Source of the DNA: Pontederia crassipes
Lineage: Eukaryota; Streptophyta; Magnoliopsida; Commelinales; Pontederiaceae
Assembly (NCBI GenBank): GCA_030549335.1
Contig: CM060194.1
Location: 66,872,077 to 66,936,076, forward strand
Direction: 5' to 3'
DNA length: 64,000 bases
Below, piece by piece: positions 46,665 through 59,200 of the stretch. The notes under the pieces were generated by a model, which was given only the letters and a program-made list of their open reading frames with translations, did not search any database and was not told where the DNA came from. Position 1 is the stretch's first letter. The number at the start of each line of letters is the position of its first letter. A program made the position numbers and the translations under genes.

Positions 46665-49560
46665 TCATCTGTATAGACAGCTTCTGTAAGGTGGCATCCA
46701 ATAATCTGGACCATTGTTCTCTCTGTGGGATGGAGGAATGCAAGAGACAGGAACCAAGCAGAGGCCTTTGCTCTTGAGATCAAGCTTTAGCTCTATTTTC
46801 TCCTTCCTCTCGTGCAGCTCTCCCCATGTGTTGTGATCCTGAAGCAAGATAATAAAAACCATGTATATTGGTAGTCTATTTCTGATGCAATCAATAGGTA
46901 ATGAGTGTTTCACCAGATTTTAGAGTACCTTGCTAGCACTGGACTTCATATACGGGTCACTAAGCAGCTGCATAAGTGGAAGCAAAAGAGTTAGACTGAC
47001 AGTGGGAAGATGAGAGGACAGCAAGCTACAGTCATAAAGAAACTTAATCTTGCCCATTCCAAGTTTATAAAGAAGTGGACTTATTTTGTCAGAATAAAAC
47101 AACATCGACTCTGTCGATTTCACTATATATTGTTCTTTACTAGCAGAATCTGATGGCTATTACCTGCACTTGCTCTTGTAGAATTTTGATGCAATTGATG
47201 GTTTCGAGCAACACTGAGGCAGTATCTGTCTGCATTCACCATGAATAACAAAGAGAAAGTAGCTTATATATGCATGCATCATATATGTAGTCTGTCGACA
47301 TATATTTATACATATACGTGAGTTTGCATTAAATTACCTTCCCAAAGGGTGAAACAAGTTGTTGTAGTGCCGTGATTTTATCTCCTAATTTCACTTTTGG
47401 TACCTGCAGCTGTAGGTTTTTGAAGAACAAGTACTACGTTATGTACCGGAAGACCTTGCTTCTTTCTCAAATCAGAAGGCAGGAAAAGAACCCTTTTTTC
47501 TCTTATTTGAGTCATTTTTTCCAATCAGAAGAATTCTAACTGATCGAGATGACGAAAGTGGGAAACTCTCTATTCATTTTCTAAATTCAGATATATGTTG
47601 ATCATTATCTTTAAATAGTTATTACCTGACTTGATATATGATAAAAAGGTAATTACCTTGATAGAAGAAGCAGTAGATGCCTCATGCTTGGGCTTCTTGA
47701 ACGTTGTTTCTGAACTGTCTTCTGATCTCTTCTTTTTCCCTTCAGTCGTTCCACTTGACGCTCTCCCACTTCTACTTGTCTAAAAGTACATATATTCGCT
47801 TTAGTTTGTACCACTTGCTAGCAACACTAGGTTTTATTCCTATGCTCAGCTAAATTTATAGATCATAGATATACATGGATGGATGGAAAAATCTGAAAGA
47901 GAGAGAAAAAGATGTGGCCTTACCGGTGAACCCTCGTGTCCTTGCTTTTTGCCATCAGAAGAATCTAGGCCCTTGACTTGAGGCTTTGGGGATCGCAAAT
48001 CCATCGTCGTAGGCTTGTTCAAGCAGCCACTAAAGGAGATCAAATCTGACAAGCTTCTCGTGTTGGACATAGGAAGGTCTGTCATTGAAGCAGCGTAGTA
48101 CTTGTTGTCAAGTGTTGGAGCTGAACTGCCAAGTCCAGCATGTAGGTTTGTGCAACTACTACCAAGTGGGCGCAGGAAACTGGAAGGCAGCGGAGCTCCC
48201 ATGTCCTGTTGCTGTCTCGGTGCCTTCATGCCATTGATGTCATAGCATGAGGCGTAGCTTCTAGTACTACTTCTTTCTCCGATCATGTCGCTTATGGAAT
48301 ACGCCGGAGAAGTAGGTATCTTTTCATGCTTGACATGAGAAATGTTGGAGGCTGAGTACTGAGCCATGGAATGATCAGCCAGCGAGACGCTGCATGCTGA
48401 TGGAGTGAGATGGTGTTCGAGCTGCGCGTTCGGAAGAGCGATGGACCAGTTGCCGATTAAATCCGACAAATTGGTCGTCCGCAGCCTCTCGGGCTCCATC
48501 ACAGTTCCGTTGTAGCTGCTGCTGCTGCTCAACTGCTTCAAGCTGTCGATGGACGAAGTGTGTGCGAATTCCCAGCTGCTGTCCATTCTCTTCAGGTAAT
48601 CGCAGGCTGGTTCGAGCATCTCCCTCGTCAAGCTTCGCGAGGTCAGGACTTCCAGGAAGTTCTCTCCATTTTGATGGTTGTTTTGTAGTTGCATGTCTTC
48701 GCTGCTTCCGACACCGCTGATCACATAAAAAAAAAGGCGCGCCTAAGATATATTCATTTGGAAGTACTAAAATAATGAACTACATGTGAGGTCCCCAGAT
48801 CACGAAACTTCTCTCCATTATTAATCTGAGATGAAGTTTGATTGCAGAATGATGAGTGCTTGAAAAAATAGCTCTAAAAATAAAGAAAAGAAGAAGATAA
48901 AGCCACAGAAGTGCTAAAACTATGCTCAGCTCATGATAAAGCCTTCTTCCCTTGTGAAAATACTGAATCACTGGTCGAGATATATACTTTCCTTTGCCAA
49001 GAATCAGAAAACTAGACCATTATTAATATGTCAGCTAGTTTTCTTTCCTCTTTTGCAACAAAGTAAGAGAGAGACAGAGAAAGATGAGCCATTCACGTTG
49101 ATGTGAGAGTAGTTTAGAGTAAGTCAAGATGGTAGAAGATATATCTAGCACAACTACATGGCAGCCATACCATATATACGTAGATGCATGCTGAACCTTA
49201 TAACTAATGAATAATATTCTTCCATGCATGAAATAAATTTACTTACAACAGAACTTGGCTCCAGAGGTTGTTCTCCACGGGCTCGCCGGAGAGGTCCGCG
49301 GAGGAGGAGTCCATGCTGAGGCCGGAATGGTTGGAAGCATTGGCGTTGACGGAGAGGTCCTCCTGATCGCCTGGCGAGCTCGAGTGGTGACCGGCGATGG
49401 CCTGCGGCCACCGGGCGTTCATGCTGGCCCATGAAGAGAGGGGGTTGCCGCCGCCGCCGCCGGAGCCGTTGGCATGGATATCCCACCAGTTCCCGCAGGC
49501 TGCTGCCACTGTGGAGGCCGAACTGGCGACAGACGCTTCGGAGCCTTCCTGCTGGGCCAT
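46665..49560 (-). CDS. Atypical bHLH transcription factor (bHLH112/bHLH68-like)
   Basis: Seven exons on the - strand: 49560-49247, 48716-47924, 47779-47657, 47409-47338, 47229-47164, 46967-46929 and 46838-46665. All junctions are canonical and in frame, giving 526 aa. The N-terminus (CGNWWDIHANG; LWSQVLF) and the long serine-rich middle are typical of this plant subfamily. The nuclear signal-like KKKRSED/KKPKHE (exon 3) precedes the helix-loop-helix (KVKLGDKITALQQLVSPFGK, then TDTASVLLETINCIKILQEQ; about residues 414-460). The C-terminal block DLKSKGLCLVPVSC...DYWMPPYR is conserved in the family. The region before helix 1 lacks the usual basic DNA-contact residues H-E-R, as in other members. 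Likely a nuclear regulator, with roles in stress or root development in relatives; the exact orthologue cannot be told. Exon 4 has a second possible acceptor 6 nt downstream. Confidence 0.92.
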
Positions 49561-49720
49561 GCGCCCGCGCGCGCGCGTGCGTGGGGGACGTAGGGGGATG
49601 GAGGGCGACCGCTACTGGAGGGAGAAGGCTTTAACCTGGTCGTGGAGGGATTTAAGGGATTATATGGCGGGCAGGGAGGGGTGTAGTTGCGCGTGGGCGT
49701 GACATCAGGATGTGGACATG

Positions 49721-49726
49721 CTTATA
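49721..49726 (-). promoter_or_regulatory. TATA box candidate for the bHLH gene
   Basis: CTCTATAAGC on the - strand, about 160 bp upstream of the ATG at 49560. The leader contains a GC-rich (CG)n stretch (about 49563-49578). Confidence 0.45.
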
Positions 49727-52700
49727 GAGTGGTTATATTTAGAATTCTTAAGCTTAATAAATAGGGGGCCTTGAGCCTTCGAGGGGACAACAAGGAATGC
49801 TGAGTCCTTGTGTTCCTTCCACTACGGAGCTTGTGGGCAATTATTATATGTTGGCCAAAGGGTCCTTGGGAGGGGGTAATGTATTCTATTGTTAATTTAT
49901 TCCTCTTCTTTTTTAAAAAAAAAATAATTCCAGTTGATGGAGTTCACTTTTCTTAAGACGAAACGTTTCCTCATCCTAAATAATTGCAGGTGTTCACTTC
50001 CTCGCATCCATGATCGAGATTGAGAGTAGTGGAAACTACAATGGATCCATTCTTTTTTCTTTCTTCTTCTTCTCTTTTGTATAATTGAACAAAAAGGAAT
50101 TGTGATGTATTAAGGCACCTTTGTCAGGTAATCAGAATGTTCAGAGCATGCATAAAAGATTGTGTTAAGGGAGTTGGTTGGTTGTCAAAGTCTCCATCCT
50201 CCATGATTTATCTTACGATGTTATCATCATTTTGTTTTCATGTTCGATATTGCAACCCTCTCGCAATCCTAAATGAAATTTTGATCTTAGCAACCTTTCT
50301 TTGAAATCACTATTTTATGAGTAATTACATATTGATGGTCATGACTGACATGGCGCAGAATTAATGAGCATTCCTAGTTACAAATAGCATTACTTATGAT
50401 TTTAGAACTAGCATTATAATGCTACCTAATTCAAGTAGCACTTTGTTTTTTTTATCTTTTGATTTCACTCCTTTTTGTAGTCACTTTATTTTTTTATCTT
50501 TTGATTTCACTCCTTTTTGTATTCCTAGATTTAAATAACTATTTATAATTATCGTTTGACTTTTCTTTCAGTCGAGACCTCCAGTGATTACTTCCATTTT
50601 TAAATGAGATTTAAAACATGAAGTCTGTCCAATTATCATCAGAAATGTTACCATGAGAGAAAGGGGATAAATTTTAGTACAACAAAGTTTAATTCATATT
50701 ATTTTCTCTCTCCATATATATATATATATAAGTAGAATTAAAATCTCGAGTGCACAAATTTTAAGTATATAATAATATAAATTAATACTTTAAATCTATT
50801 AGTAATATTATTTATTAATTATTATTAATCCACTATAATTAATTTATGGTATATAAGCATGTATTTTATTTTAAAATTAATTTTATTCTTGTTTGTTCTA
50901 TTAATTATGCGGTGAAATCATAATGAATTCAAGATAATTAAAAGTATCATTTTCAGCAATTAGCATATCCTGACTAATTTTGCTCATAATTAATATAAAT
51001 ATTTATATTTCCTCACAATTAACATAAATCTTGATCTAGTCTTTAATATGAAAAAAGTTATGTCGAATTGTATTATTATTAATTTTAGAAAAAAATCATA
51101 TTTCATATTATATTCTATGCTAAGAATATAAAATCTCTTCTTAATAGCTGAAATTTTTAGAAAAATTAGTCAGCACTCAAGTTTAACATGATATAGATCA
51201 AAAGTTCAAACCTCGTTAAGCTTTTATTAAAAAAAAATTCTCCCTTTGTTATCCACTGGTTCACACGTGAAGAGGAATATTAAAAATAAAATTATTAATG
51301 CTGCTCTTTTTTAACGACTTGAGCTTTTAAAAAAATGGTAAGCACGTCCAATTTAATAATCTATTTTGTCAATATCCACAGCATGTTTCTCATCATACAA
51401 TATCGATAAAAAATATTTGTAAATATAATTTCACTTTACGCCTCCCAATCTTACAAGAAATCTACAACTATGCGCAAAAACACTTGTTTGCAAAACAAAT
51501 ATAACTACTCACCAAAAATTCTAATAACTCATGTATTATAAAAAAAATAAGCTTACCTACTCAGTTTGACATGAGCTATATTCACATAATTGGCTAAAAA
51601 TTGAAACCTAATTGTTGAACTAGTTAGTGCATAAAATAACAACACAATAGATTATTATATACCTAACTTTGTTTATTAAATATATTAACTCTGATCTTAT
51701 AAATGGAGAGAAGATAATATAAATGAAATTTTCTGGTACTTGAAATTTGTCCTCTTTCCTCTCATAGTAAAGATTATTATGACAATTAAAGACACTACAT
51801 TTTAACTCATATTCGAAAATAGAATTAGTCAAACACTAATAGTCCTAAAAATATAGTTATGCAATCTGGGAAAATTGAAAACGAGTAAAATAAAAAGATA
51901 AAATGCAAATCGCTACTTTAAAATATTAAAAATAGCATGCACAGTTACCATGAATTAATTGATAATAACTTAATCATAATTAATAAGTAACTCTACTAAC
52001 TATTTGAGATTAAGACGACTTAATTTAGTGGAGTCTCAAGTCTTTGGCCTTTGGCGGGCACTGATTATATCATGATTATCAGAATTGGGTATAAACAATT
52101 GTTCTCAAGAAATTGCGTAAACAAGACAAAATCTCTAGATAAGGACATGCGAGCTTGGAAAATTATATATAAACACACAGAGACAGCTCAATGTTCCATC
52201 TTGCAACTTAACTATATATAATATTAAAGGTAATGATGAGTAATTCTACTTCCGTGATCATAATGATTAGGTTTTTGCAATCTCCATCATAAGATATGGT
52301 AGTATATTTGTATGTAGCCAATGAAAAATTTTAGGACTTCCCAAACTGATTAACAAGTGACAACATTGCATGCTGGCTTTGAGATAGATAATCATGATTA
52401 TTCATAGTACCTCCAAATAAAGTTGGAAAAAGACATCTATGTTATTGATGTATAATACTTCATTGAGGGGGTGGGTGTACATAATTGAAATATTTATTAT
52501 TGTATAATTAATAACTAAGATCGGGATTTGACTCTTCCTGCTGAAATGAAGCGAAAGTTCTTTTTTCTATTGTTGATCAATCTCCGAATAGTTCCATTCA
52601 CTTGCGATACAGATGATAAACATGACTAGCTTATGAATGTTACCTTTTATTTATGAATAATTGAAAATCTCAAATATGTTAACCAGCTTGTTTAAATAAA

Positions 52701-55219
52701 AAGATGAAAAATACTCAGAGCCCTACCCATCATACCCAAAAAATGATTTTCGCGTATTATTTTTTGTTGCATTTGATGTTAATTGTTAATGGCAATGCAT
52801 GTTCATGGCCGCGACAAGTTGGCTATGAAACATGCACCCTACAGCATGAACTTTCATTTCAATTTAGAAACGAGGCTATTATTTTATTATTAAGTATTAA
52901 TAAATAATTATTTGAATTCATACGGTTGGAGTCTTGACAATTTTGGATGGCTACAAAACTGTTGAAAGTTCCGACAGTTCTAACCGTCGTAAAGATCAAT
53001 ATATATAATATAAAGTATTGTATTGAAGCCTATGTAATATAAAATATATATTATCCTCGAAACTTGTGATGATTTTTTTGCCATCGGAAATTATGACGAT
53101 TGAAATCGTAAAAAATATTTGCGTCTCTATTTTCGAAGGATGATATTAATTATAAAAAAAACTCTTGAAAAATTGTGAGGGATCGGCGACAGTCAGAAAT
53201 ATATATCTTTCGTGTAGTGACGCTTGGTTGCAATATTTTTTGCTTTTACGTTACATGCACTTTGGGGGGAGAAAGATGGCTAGCTAGCTAAGTCAAGCTT
53301 GGTCTTGGTGGTGTTGGTGGCCTTATGAAATTTCAATGATGCAATTGATTGTTCACATTCTCGTTTTCTTTTCTTTTTCTTTTTTTTTTCTCTTTCTTTC
53401 TTTTCTTTCAGTTAATTTCCTGCAAAAACAAAAAGAGAAAAACAAATGCAGCATGCTCAAATAAAAGTGATGCAATGCATATGCGCGTATGAAGTGGTAA
53501 AACAAAAGGAGGGCTATCCGGATCTGTACACTTTTTAGCTGGAAAGAGTGCAAGTGCAGGCACATTTGCCATGGACAGACTCCGCTCATTGTTGCATGTG
53601 TCGATTCCTGTTAGCTAAAACTAGCTAAAGGCTAAGCTACCCAATGTGGAGCAAGGCTAATTTAATTTGTATACGTTTTTCATTACATTAGAGGCTAATT
53701 AATCTCGAGACAAACTGATATCACAGATCTGAGCTCCTCCACACATAATTTGTTCTTGGAAAATTTTGATTATCATCTCACTATTTGAGACTGTTGTCTT
53801 TGACGACTAATAATCTGAATCAACTGATCTTTTAAAAAAAAAAAAAGACAATTTCGGCAAAAACTAATGCTCAAACCAATATTTCGGTTGAAAAATATGC
53901 GGTAGATTATAACGTTTGATTAGCGTCGACAGCATGAAATGTTAAATTAATGTCAGCAGATTTGCGACACTAAGTCGACGTGAATTCAAGAGACTTAGCG
54001 ATGCATTTTACCATCTCATAACGATACTTTTTGCATCATTATAATGATGTAATGCTAATAGCTACCATACGTTGGCATCTCGTAATTGCGACGTCATGTT
54101 GACACTAATATGTGACTATTTTTTTAGCCACACTTTAGCGCCACCTTAACCAGGAATTTTGAATGGCCATTTGACAGATTTTTTATAGTGGTTGATCAGT
54201 ATTTATTTTTATCCAGTCGCAAAATACGTAGGTGTATCTTATGTGAGCTATATGCTCATAGTCCTTTTCTTTTTCCATATTTTTTTAATGATCAATATCC
54301 TAGGGGATCAATCGAACACCCTGTTGTGGAATTGCCTAAAAGGTAATTAATAACGAAACGCAACAGTCCAACTTCGGCCGAAATCTTTCTATCGGACCGA
54401 CCGGACCCCAAAAACAAAAAAGCAACAAGATTTGAGGTGCAGATATTAAAGCTGGCAACTAAATCTTACTGGAACCCAGCGTTTGTCGACTTCAGCTCCC
54501 TAAGGCAGGATTAGGATCCGGCATTGCAGATGTCAAAGGAACAAAAGTTTCAGCGTTGCACAAGTGCACAAACAACATTAAGGGACCATGAGAGCAACGT
54601 CTCGGATCCATGCAGAGAGAGAGAGAGAGCAGTACATGTCACATAATTAGGTAAGCCCCATGTCGCCTGGGAGAGGAACACGCATGCCTCAACCGTCTTA
54701 ATTCTCTTCCTAGACATGCATGTCTTGGGTGAAATCAAATCTTCCCATCTAATCTGTCCTCACAACAATGAATCAATGAATGCTTAATCTCCTTGTCTTT
54801 GCAATTAAACGACCTCATTTAATTATGTTTGGTTGAGAAAATCAGTGTTACCGGCGCCAAAGTTTGATTTCTAAATATTATTTCGATCTTTATTTCGACT
54901 TTAGATTAGTCCAGCGTGTATTTATGCCTTTTACTTTATTTACTTTTTTTTAGAAAAAAAAATAATAAAGGGCTGCCATAAGTGGTCATTTGACGTGTCT
55001 CAATTTAATTATCCAGTAATTTGAATCATTACTAAGATATTGCCAGTAAGATCACATTATATTATTTCCTAATTACTAGTAATGTAAATCATAATTTGAA
55101 TTATTTAAGAAAAAATATCAAAATACCCTAAAAATATTTTTAGATTTTTATAGAAATAAAAGTATAGAAATTAGAATGGATAAAGTATGAGGAGTTTTTT
55201 TAAAAATAAAAATAAAAAG
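49727..55219. other. Gene-free AT-rich region with possible CACTA-like ends
   Basis: I see no supportable gene in 5.5 kb. Two isolated sequences resemble right ends of CACTA elements: CTTTCGTGTAGTG ending at 53219 and TTTTTTATAGTG ending at 54190, each preceded by CG-containing motifs. Matching left ends were not found. There is a short AT microsatellite at about 50715-50732. Confidence 0.5.
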
Positions 55220-56290
55220 GACTAACTTCATCTATCAATATAAAAACTCATAGCGTCTTGATACAAAAACTTTCGGATGCCATGAGGTGGCACATCCATC
55301 CAAAATACATCAATGTTTGAAGTTGTCATACTATAATTTGCTAAGAAATTTGCTCCCCTATTCGCACGGTAGATGTATGAGGCTTCAAAATAAATAATAA
55401 AAATAGTGTATTATATTTCAAATGTATATCATGATATTCTTTAGTCTCCAAGGGCAGACTACATCCTTTGTTAGAAACTTAGAATGCTCAGCGGATTGGT
55501 AGAATCAGTTTGACATTTGAGTCTCCAGTAACCCAGCTTTCTACACTTTAGAATTCCAGTTCGCAAGGCCCAATCTTCCGCATCCAAGATCGAATAAATT
55601 TTGCGCGTCGATAAACCTGCACAAATGAAAGAGCAGTTAGAGTCTCTAAGCAGGTAACCTGCTTCTCCATCCTCCCTTGGTCCTATAAAGGAATCATCAG
55701 AGTTGAGCGTTACCCAACTGAGGGTCAAAGGTTCTCACCGGATCCAAAGAGGATCTCGAGGAGGTGGGCCCTTAGAACATTGATTTGTTTGAAATTTCTT
55801 AGCATTTTCCTGCGCACTATACCACACAACAGAGATGGGAGAGGGATTGGAGGAGAACAAGATATTATTTCTCATTTTCCACATGCCTACAAGCCAAAAG
55901 AGATATAAGAAAGCAAACGTAATTGAGAGGATAAAAATAATTGAGTTCTCTCCAAAATCTAGTCACTTAGGGTCCAAGTATGAAAATAGGTAAATTGATA
56001 ATTAAGTTTCAACTGAGCAAGAGTCCACATTTGCACATTAATTGAGCAGTTAAAAAATAGATGTAAGACGGTCTTGAGACTTTATCCACACAACAAGCAA
56101 CCAGAATCAAATGAAATGTTAAACTTGGTGATTTTATCTCTTGTGGGCAAAGGTTGATGAATTAATTTATAAAGAAATATATGAATTTTTTCTAGAGTTC
56201 AGATTAACATTTATTCCTACATAATCCAAAGAAGTTGGAAAATATGATGTTGAACAATATTATTTTTTTATAAAATAAAAAATAGATAGT
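55220..56290 (-). mobile_element. L1-type LINE 3' fragment (zinc knuckle and RNase H-like domain)
   Basis: Read on the - strand: LPTRDKITKFNISFDSGCLLC near 56150-56090, then HLFFNCSINVQMW, a linker with WIRWEPLTLSWVTLNSDDSF (about 55745-55700), RNase H-like motifs (AGYLLRDSNCSF, AEDWALRTGI) and the end SYIYRANRGANFLANYSM near 55385-55335. The family consensus DGS reads DDS here, and stops occur, so it is dead. The 5' extent beyond about 56290 is unclear; no clean poly(A) or target duplication was found. Confidence 0.85.
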
Positions 56291-59200
56291 TTCGTCGGAT
56301 AATTATTTTTTTTGTTAAATTAGATTCCTCCCAACTATTACTTTGAATTGACATCTCCTAATGAGTGCCATAGGATTAGCTGTGAAATGATAATTCAGAT
56401 TAGTATAGAAAAAATTCAATAATTTCCTGTAGACAAATATGATAATTTAGTAGGTCCTACGCATTTTAAATTGAATAATTGGTAATCTATTTGAATTATT
56501 TCTGTGACAAATAATGTGACACTCCTCTATCTCATATTCTCATGGACTCCATTCAGGGATAATCTAACTTGTAAATTAACTAAGGGTTCGTGACATTTTT
56601 CTAGGAGATTCATGGCCTACTACATGGAATCAGAACATAAAGAAAAAGAAAAGGGTGGATGTCACAAACTTGGAATAATTATAATTCCCATTAAGAGGTC
56701 GCGTGAGACTACTCCAACTCCAACCAGTTTCCTGGGTCCATAACATTATTGGTACAAAATAAACTAGACTCGCTTGAGCCATGAGTTAATATGTGGTGTT
56801 AGTAGAATGTTATTGCTCCCACTTGAGGCCTCATTAGTTTTTTTGGGTCGAGACTCGCCGATGTTCGTAGCTATTAATTGATTAATTCAGTATTCAGATG
56901 AAAATAATATGAATAAACTATATTAATATGATAATCTTAAAAATCAAATTTAGAACTATTAACATCTAATCACTCCAATAGCACTTAGCTATTCAATTAT
57001 GTCAACCATGGTCCCGTAGGCCTCTTGTTAGTTTTTGTGACATCTATGTCCACTACGATTTTCTTTCAGACAAATTGCAGGGATCTTTCCCACTCCTGGG
57101 TTGCCTTTCCTTGACCAACATCATGCGCACATTTACTTCCATACTCTGCCCCCCAAGTTCATATGTACCTGTTGATGTGTAATGTATCAGGAATAGAAAC
57201 GGGAAGTATATGTTAGATAGGTCTAGCATTTCTGTGCACTGATTAGTTTAATGATAGACTTAGGGGATGAGAATGAGATTGGATACCTTTAATTAGGTCT
57301 AGCTTAGGCATTCCATTAACTAAAGGAATGTTGTGACATTGACAGCAATCCAACTTGTAGTTCCTTTTCAATGCCCTAAACCTTTAGGTCTTCTACACAT
57401 TATTTGTTAATTATCATCGCACCTTTCTTTTTAGAGAGAGGAATTAGCCTCTCACTTAGACAAAGCTTTCTATTTCCTTTCATGCAAAAGAGGAAAAGTC
57501 AAGTTAACTATGCCACTTCGCTATATTATATTGGTTGGCATGCATCTCTAGAGTAGATCATCTCAACGTAGCCAATTTAGTATGCATCATTATGTTGTTG
57601 TTTTTGTTGTTCTAAATTTTCCAATGTTAGAAGTTAAAACTACACAATCAACACTATGGGTGTCAAGAGTCATATCAAATAAAACGAAATCCACCTGCAC
57701 CCAAAAAAAGATAAAATAAAATAAATACTCATTGTTCATATAAAAAAGAAAAAGCTGCACAAGGGTTGAAATCAATTCTGAACAACTAACAAGAAATTGG
57801 CCAATTCATTACCAGAATACGATGTGTCTCTACAGCAAAGAGCCATTCATGTTAACAATTAGTGAGGAGGACAAGTGGCAGTATTCAAAGAATGTATTAC
57901 TAAAATTTTAGGCAAGGATGCAAGAGCAGAGAAGAATAGAAACATCTCACAATCATATCTTTTCATGAGGATTAACAATACTAAATGACTATAATGAGGC
58001 CATTATCTCTTCGGTGGTAGGCTTTTTTTAAAAGAGAAGCCCTTTTAAGTTTTGTTGTTTAGTTAGAGAGAGAGAGAGAGAGAGACGCCTCAAGAGAGTT
58101 GCAACCGTAGGTGGACAACTGTGTAAATGGAAGTAGGGTCTCTCTCTCTCTCTCTCCCTTTTGCAGGGGGGATGAGACAGAGGAACTGAGCAATAAGCAC
58201 GCGAGGGTTTCCTAAGTGGAAAATCTAAAAGCTTAGGGAGGAAAAAGACGCTTTGTTTACTTAATTACTGGCAATCTAATCAGGACTTTGTATAATGCAT
58301 GTTGACCCCCTTTCATGTCAATCATACAAATGGATATAGACTTGTTTGCACAAAAAAATTTATACATGTAGCTTAAAGGGTGAAATTTGCCTCTCTTTAG
58401 TTTGGCTATCTATCTCAATCTCTGTCTTTTCAAAGGCAATAACTTGAGAGAGAAAAAAAAAAGAAGAAAGAAAGAAAAACATGTTGTGAACGTAGGGTCT
58501 GCCCACATCCCACTAAGGTGGTTGGAAGTGGGGCACAATGGGAGAGTGATGGTGACAAGAATGGCTTCTTCTGATGGAGCCAGGGGGGAGGTAAATGTGT
58601 CCAAGCTCTGGTTGATGACCATGGTAGGTGGACGGAGGAATGGAGCGTCCAGTGATGAGAAGGGTTTTGAATCTTGTAAGACCATCCTTTTCTCTCTCCT
58701 TCATTCTTTTACCTTTTGTCAACGGGGGGTTTTGCAAGCTGCTTTCTTTCTTGTGAGTTGTGATGAAGAAAAAAAGGAGCGTAAGCTGTGATGCTCTTAA
58801 GTGCATTGGTGAAAACTGATGTGGTGCAGGGTCAAAAGGGTCCTCCTCAGCTGCCGACCACCCAATGACCTGTGATATTTTAGCCTGTCACGGTACTGCA
58901 ACTTTGCTTGCTCTTAATGGCTATTATGATGCTGCTAATAAATGTGCTACGAGATGCCAACTTTGCTGCACGAGAGTAACCAATATTCCCGGAGAAAAAT
59001 AGTGCTGTCAAGGGGCGAGGCAATAAAGGAAATAGGATTGCTTGGTTGTTCCAAAAGGAAATGAAAGAAGAAGATTACAGAGCATGAATGGTTTTGGTCA
59101 ATAATATGACTTAAAAATGACAGGTAATGAGTGTTGCACCCCATGATCCATCATTTAGATTATCATCAGTCATAATCACGATTTATTTCATCATGTTAAT

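Noticed and set aside
49397-49702. Plus-strand frames over bHLH exon 1
   Set aside because: Shadows of the GC-rich first exon on the opposite strand, giving arginine/proline-rich nonsense.
55471-55728. 85-codon minus-strand frame as a protein-coding gene
   Set aside because: It is a fragment of the RNase H-like domain of a dead LINE.
58387-58791. 134-codon open frame as a possible gene
   Set aside because: No recognisable domain, low-complexity KKRRKKEK stretch, and a competing open frame on the other strand.
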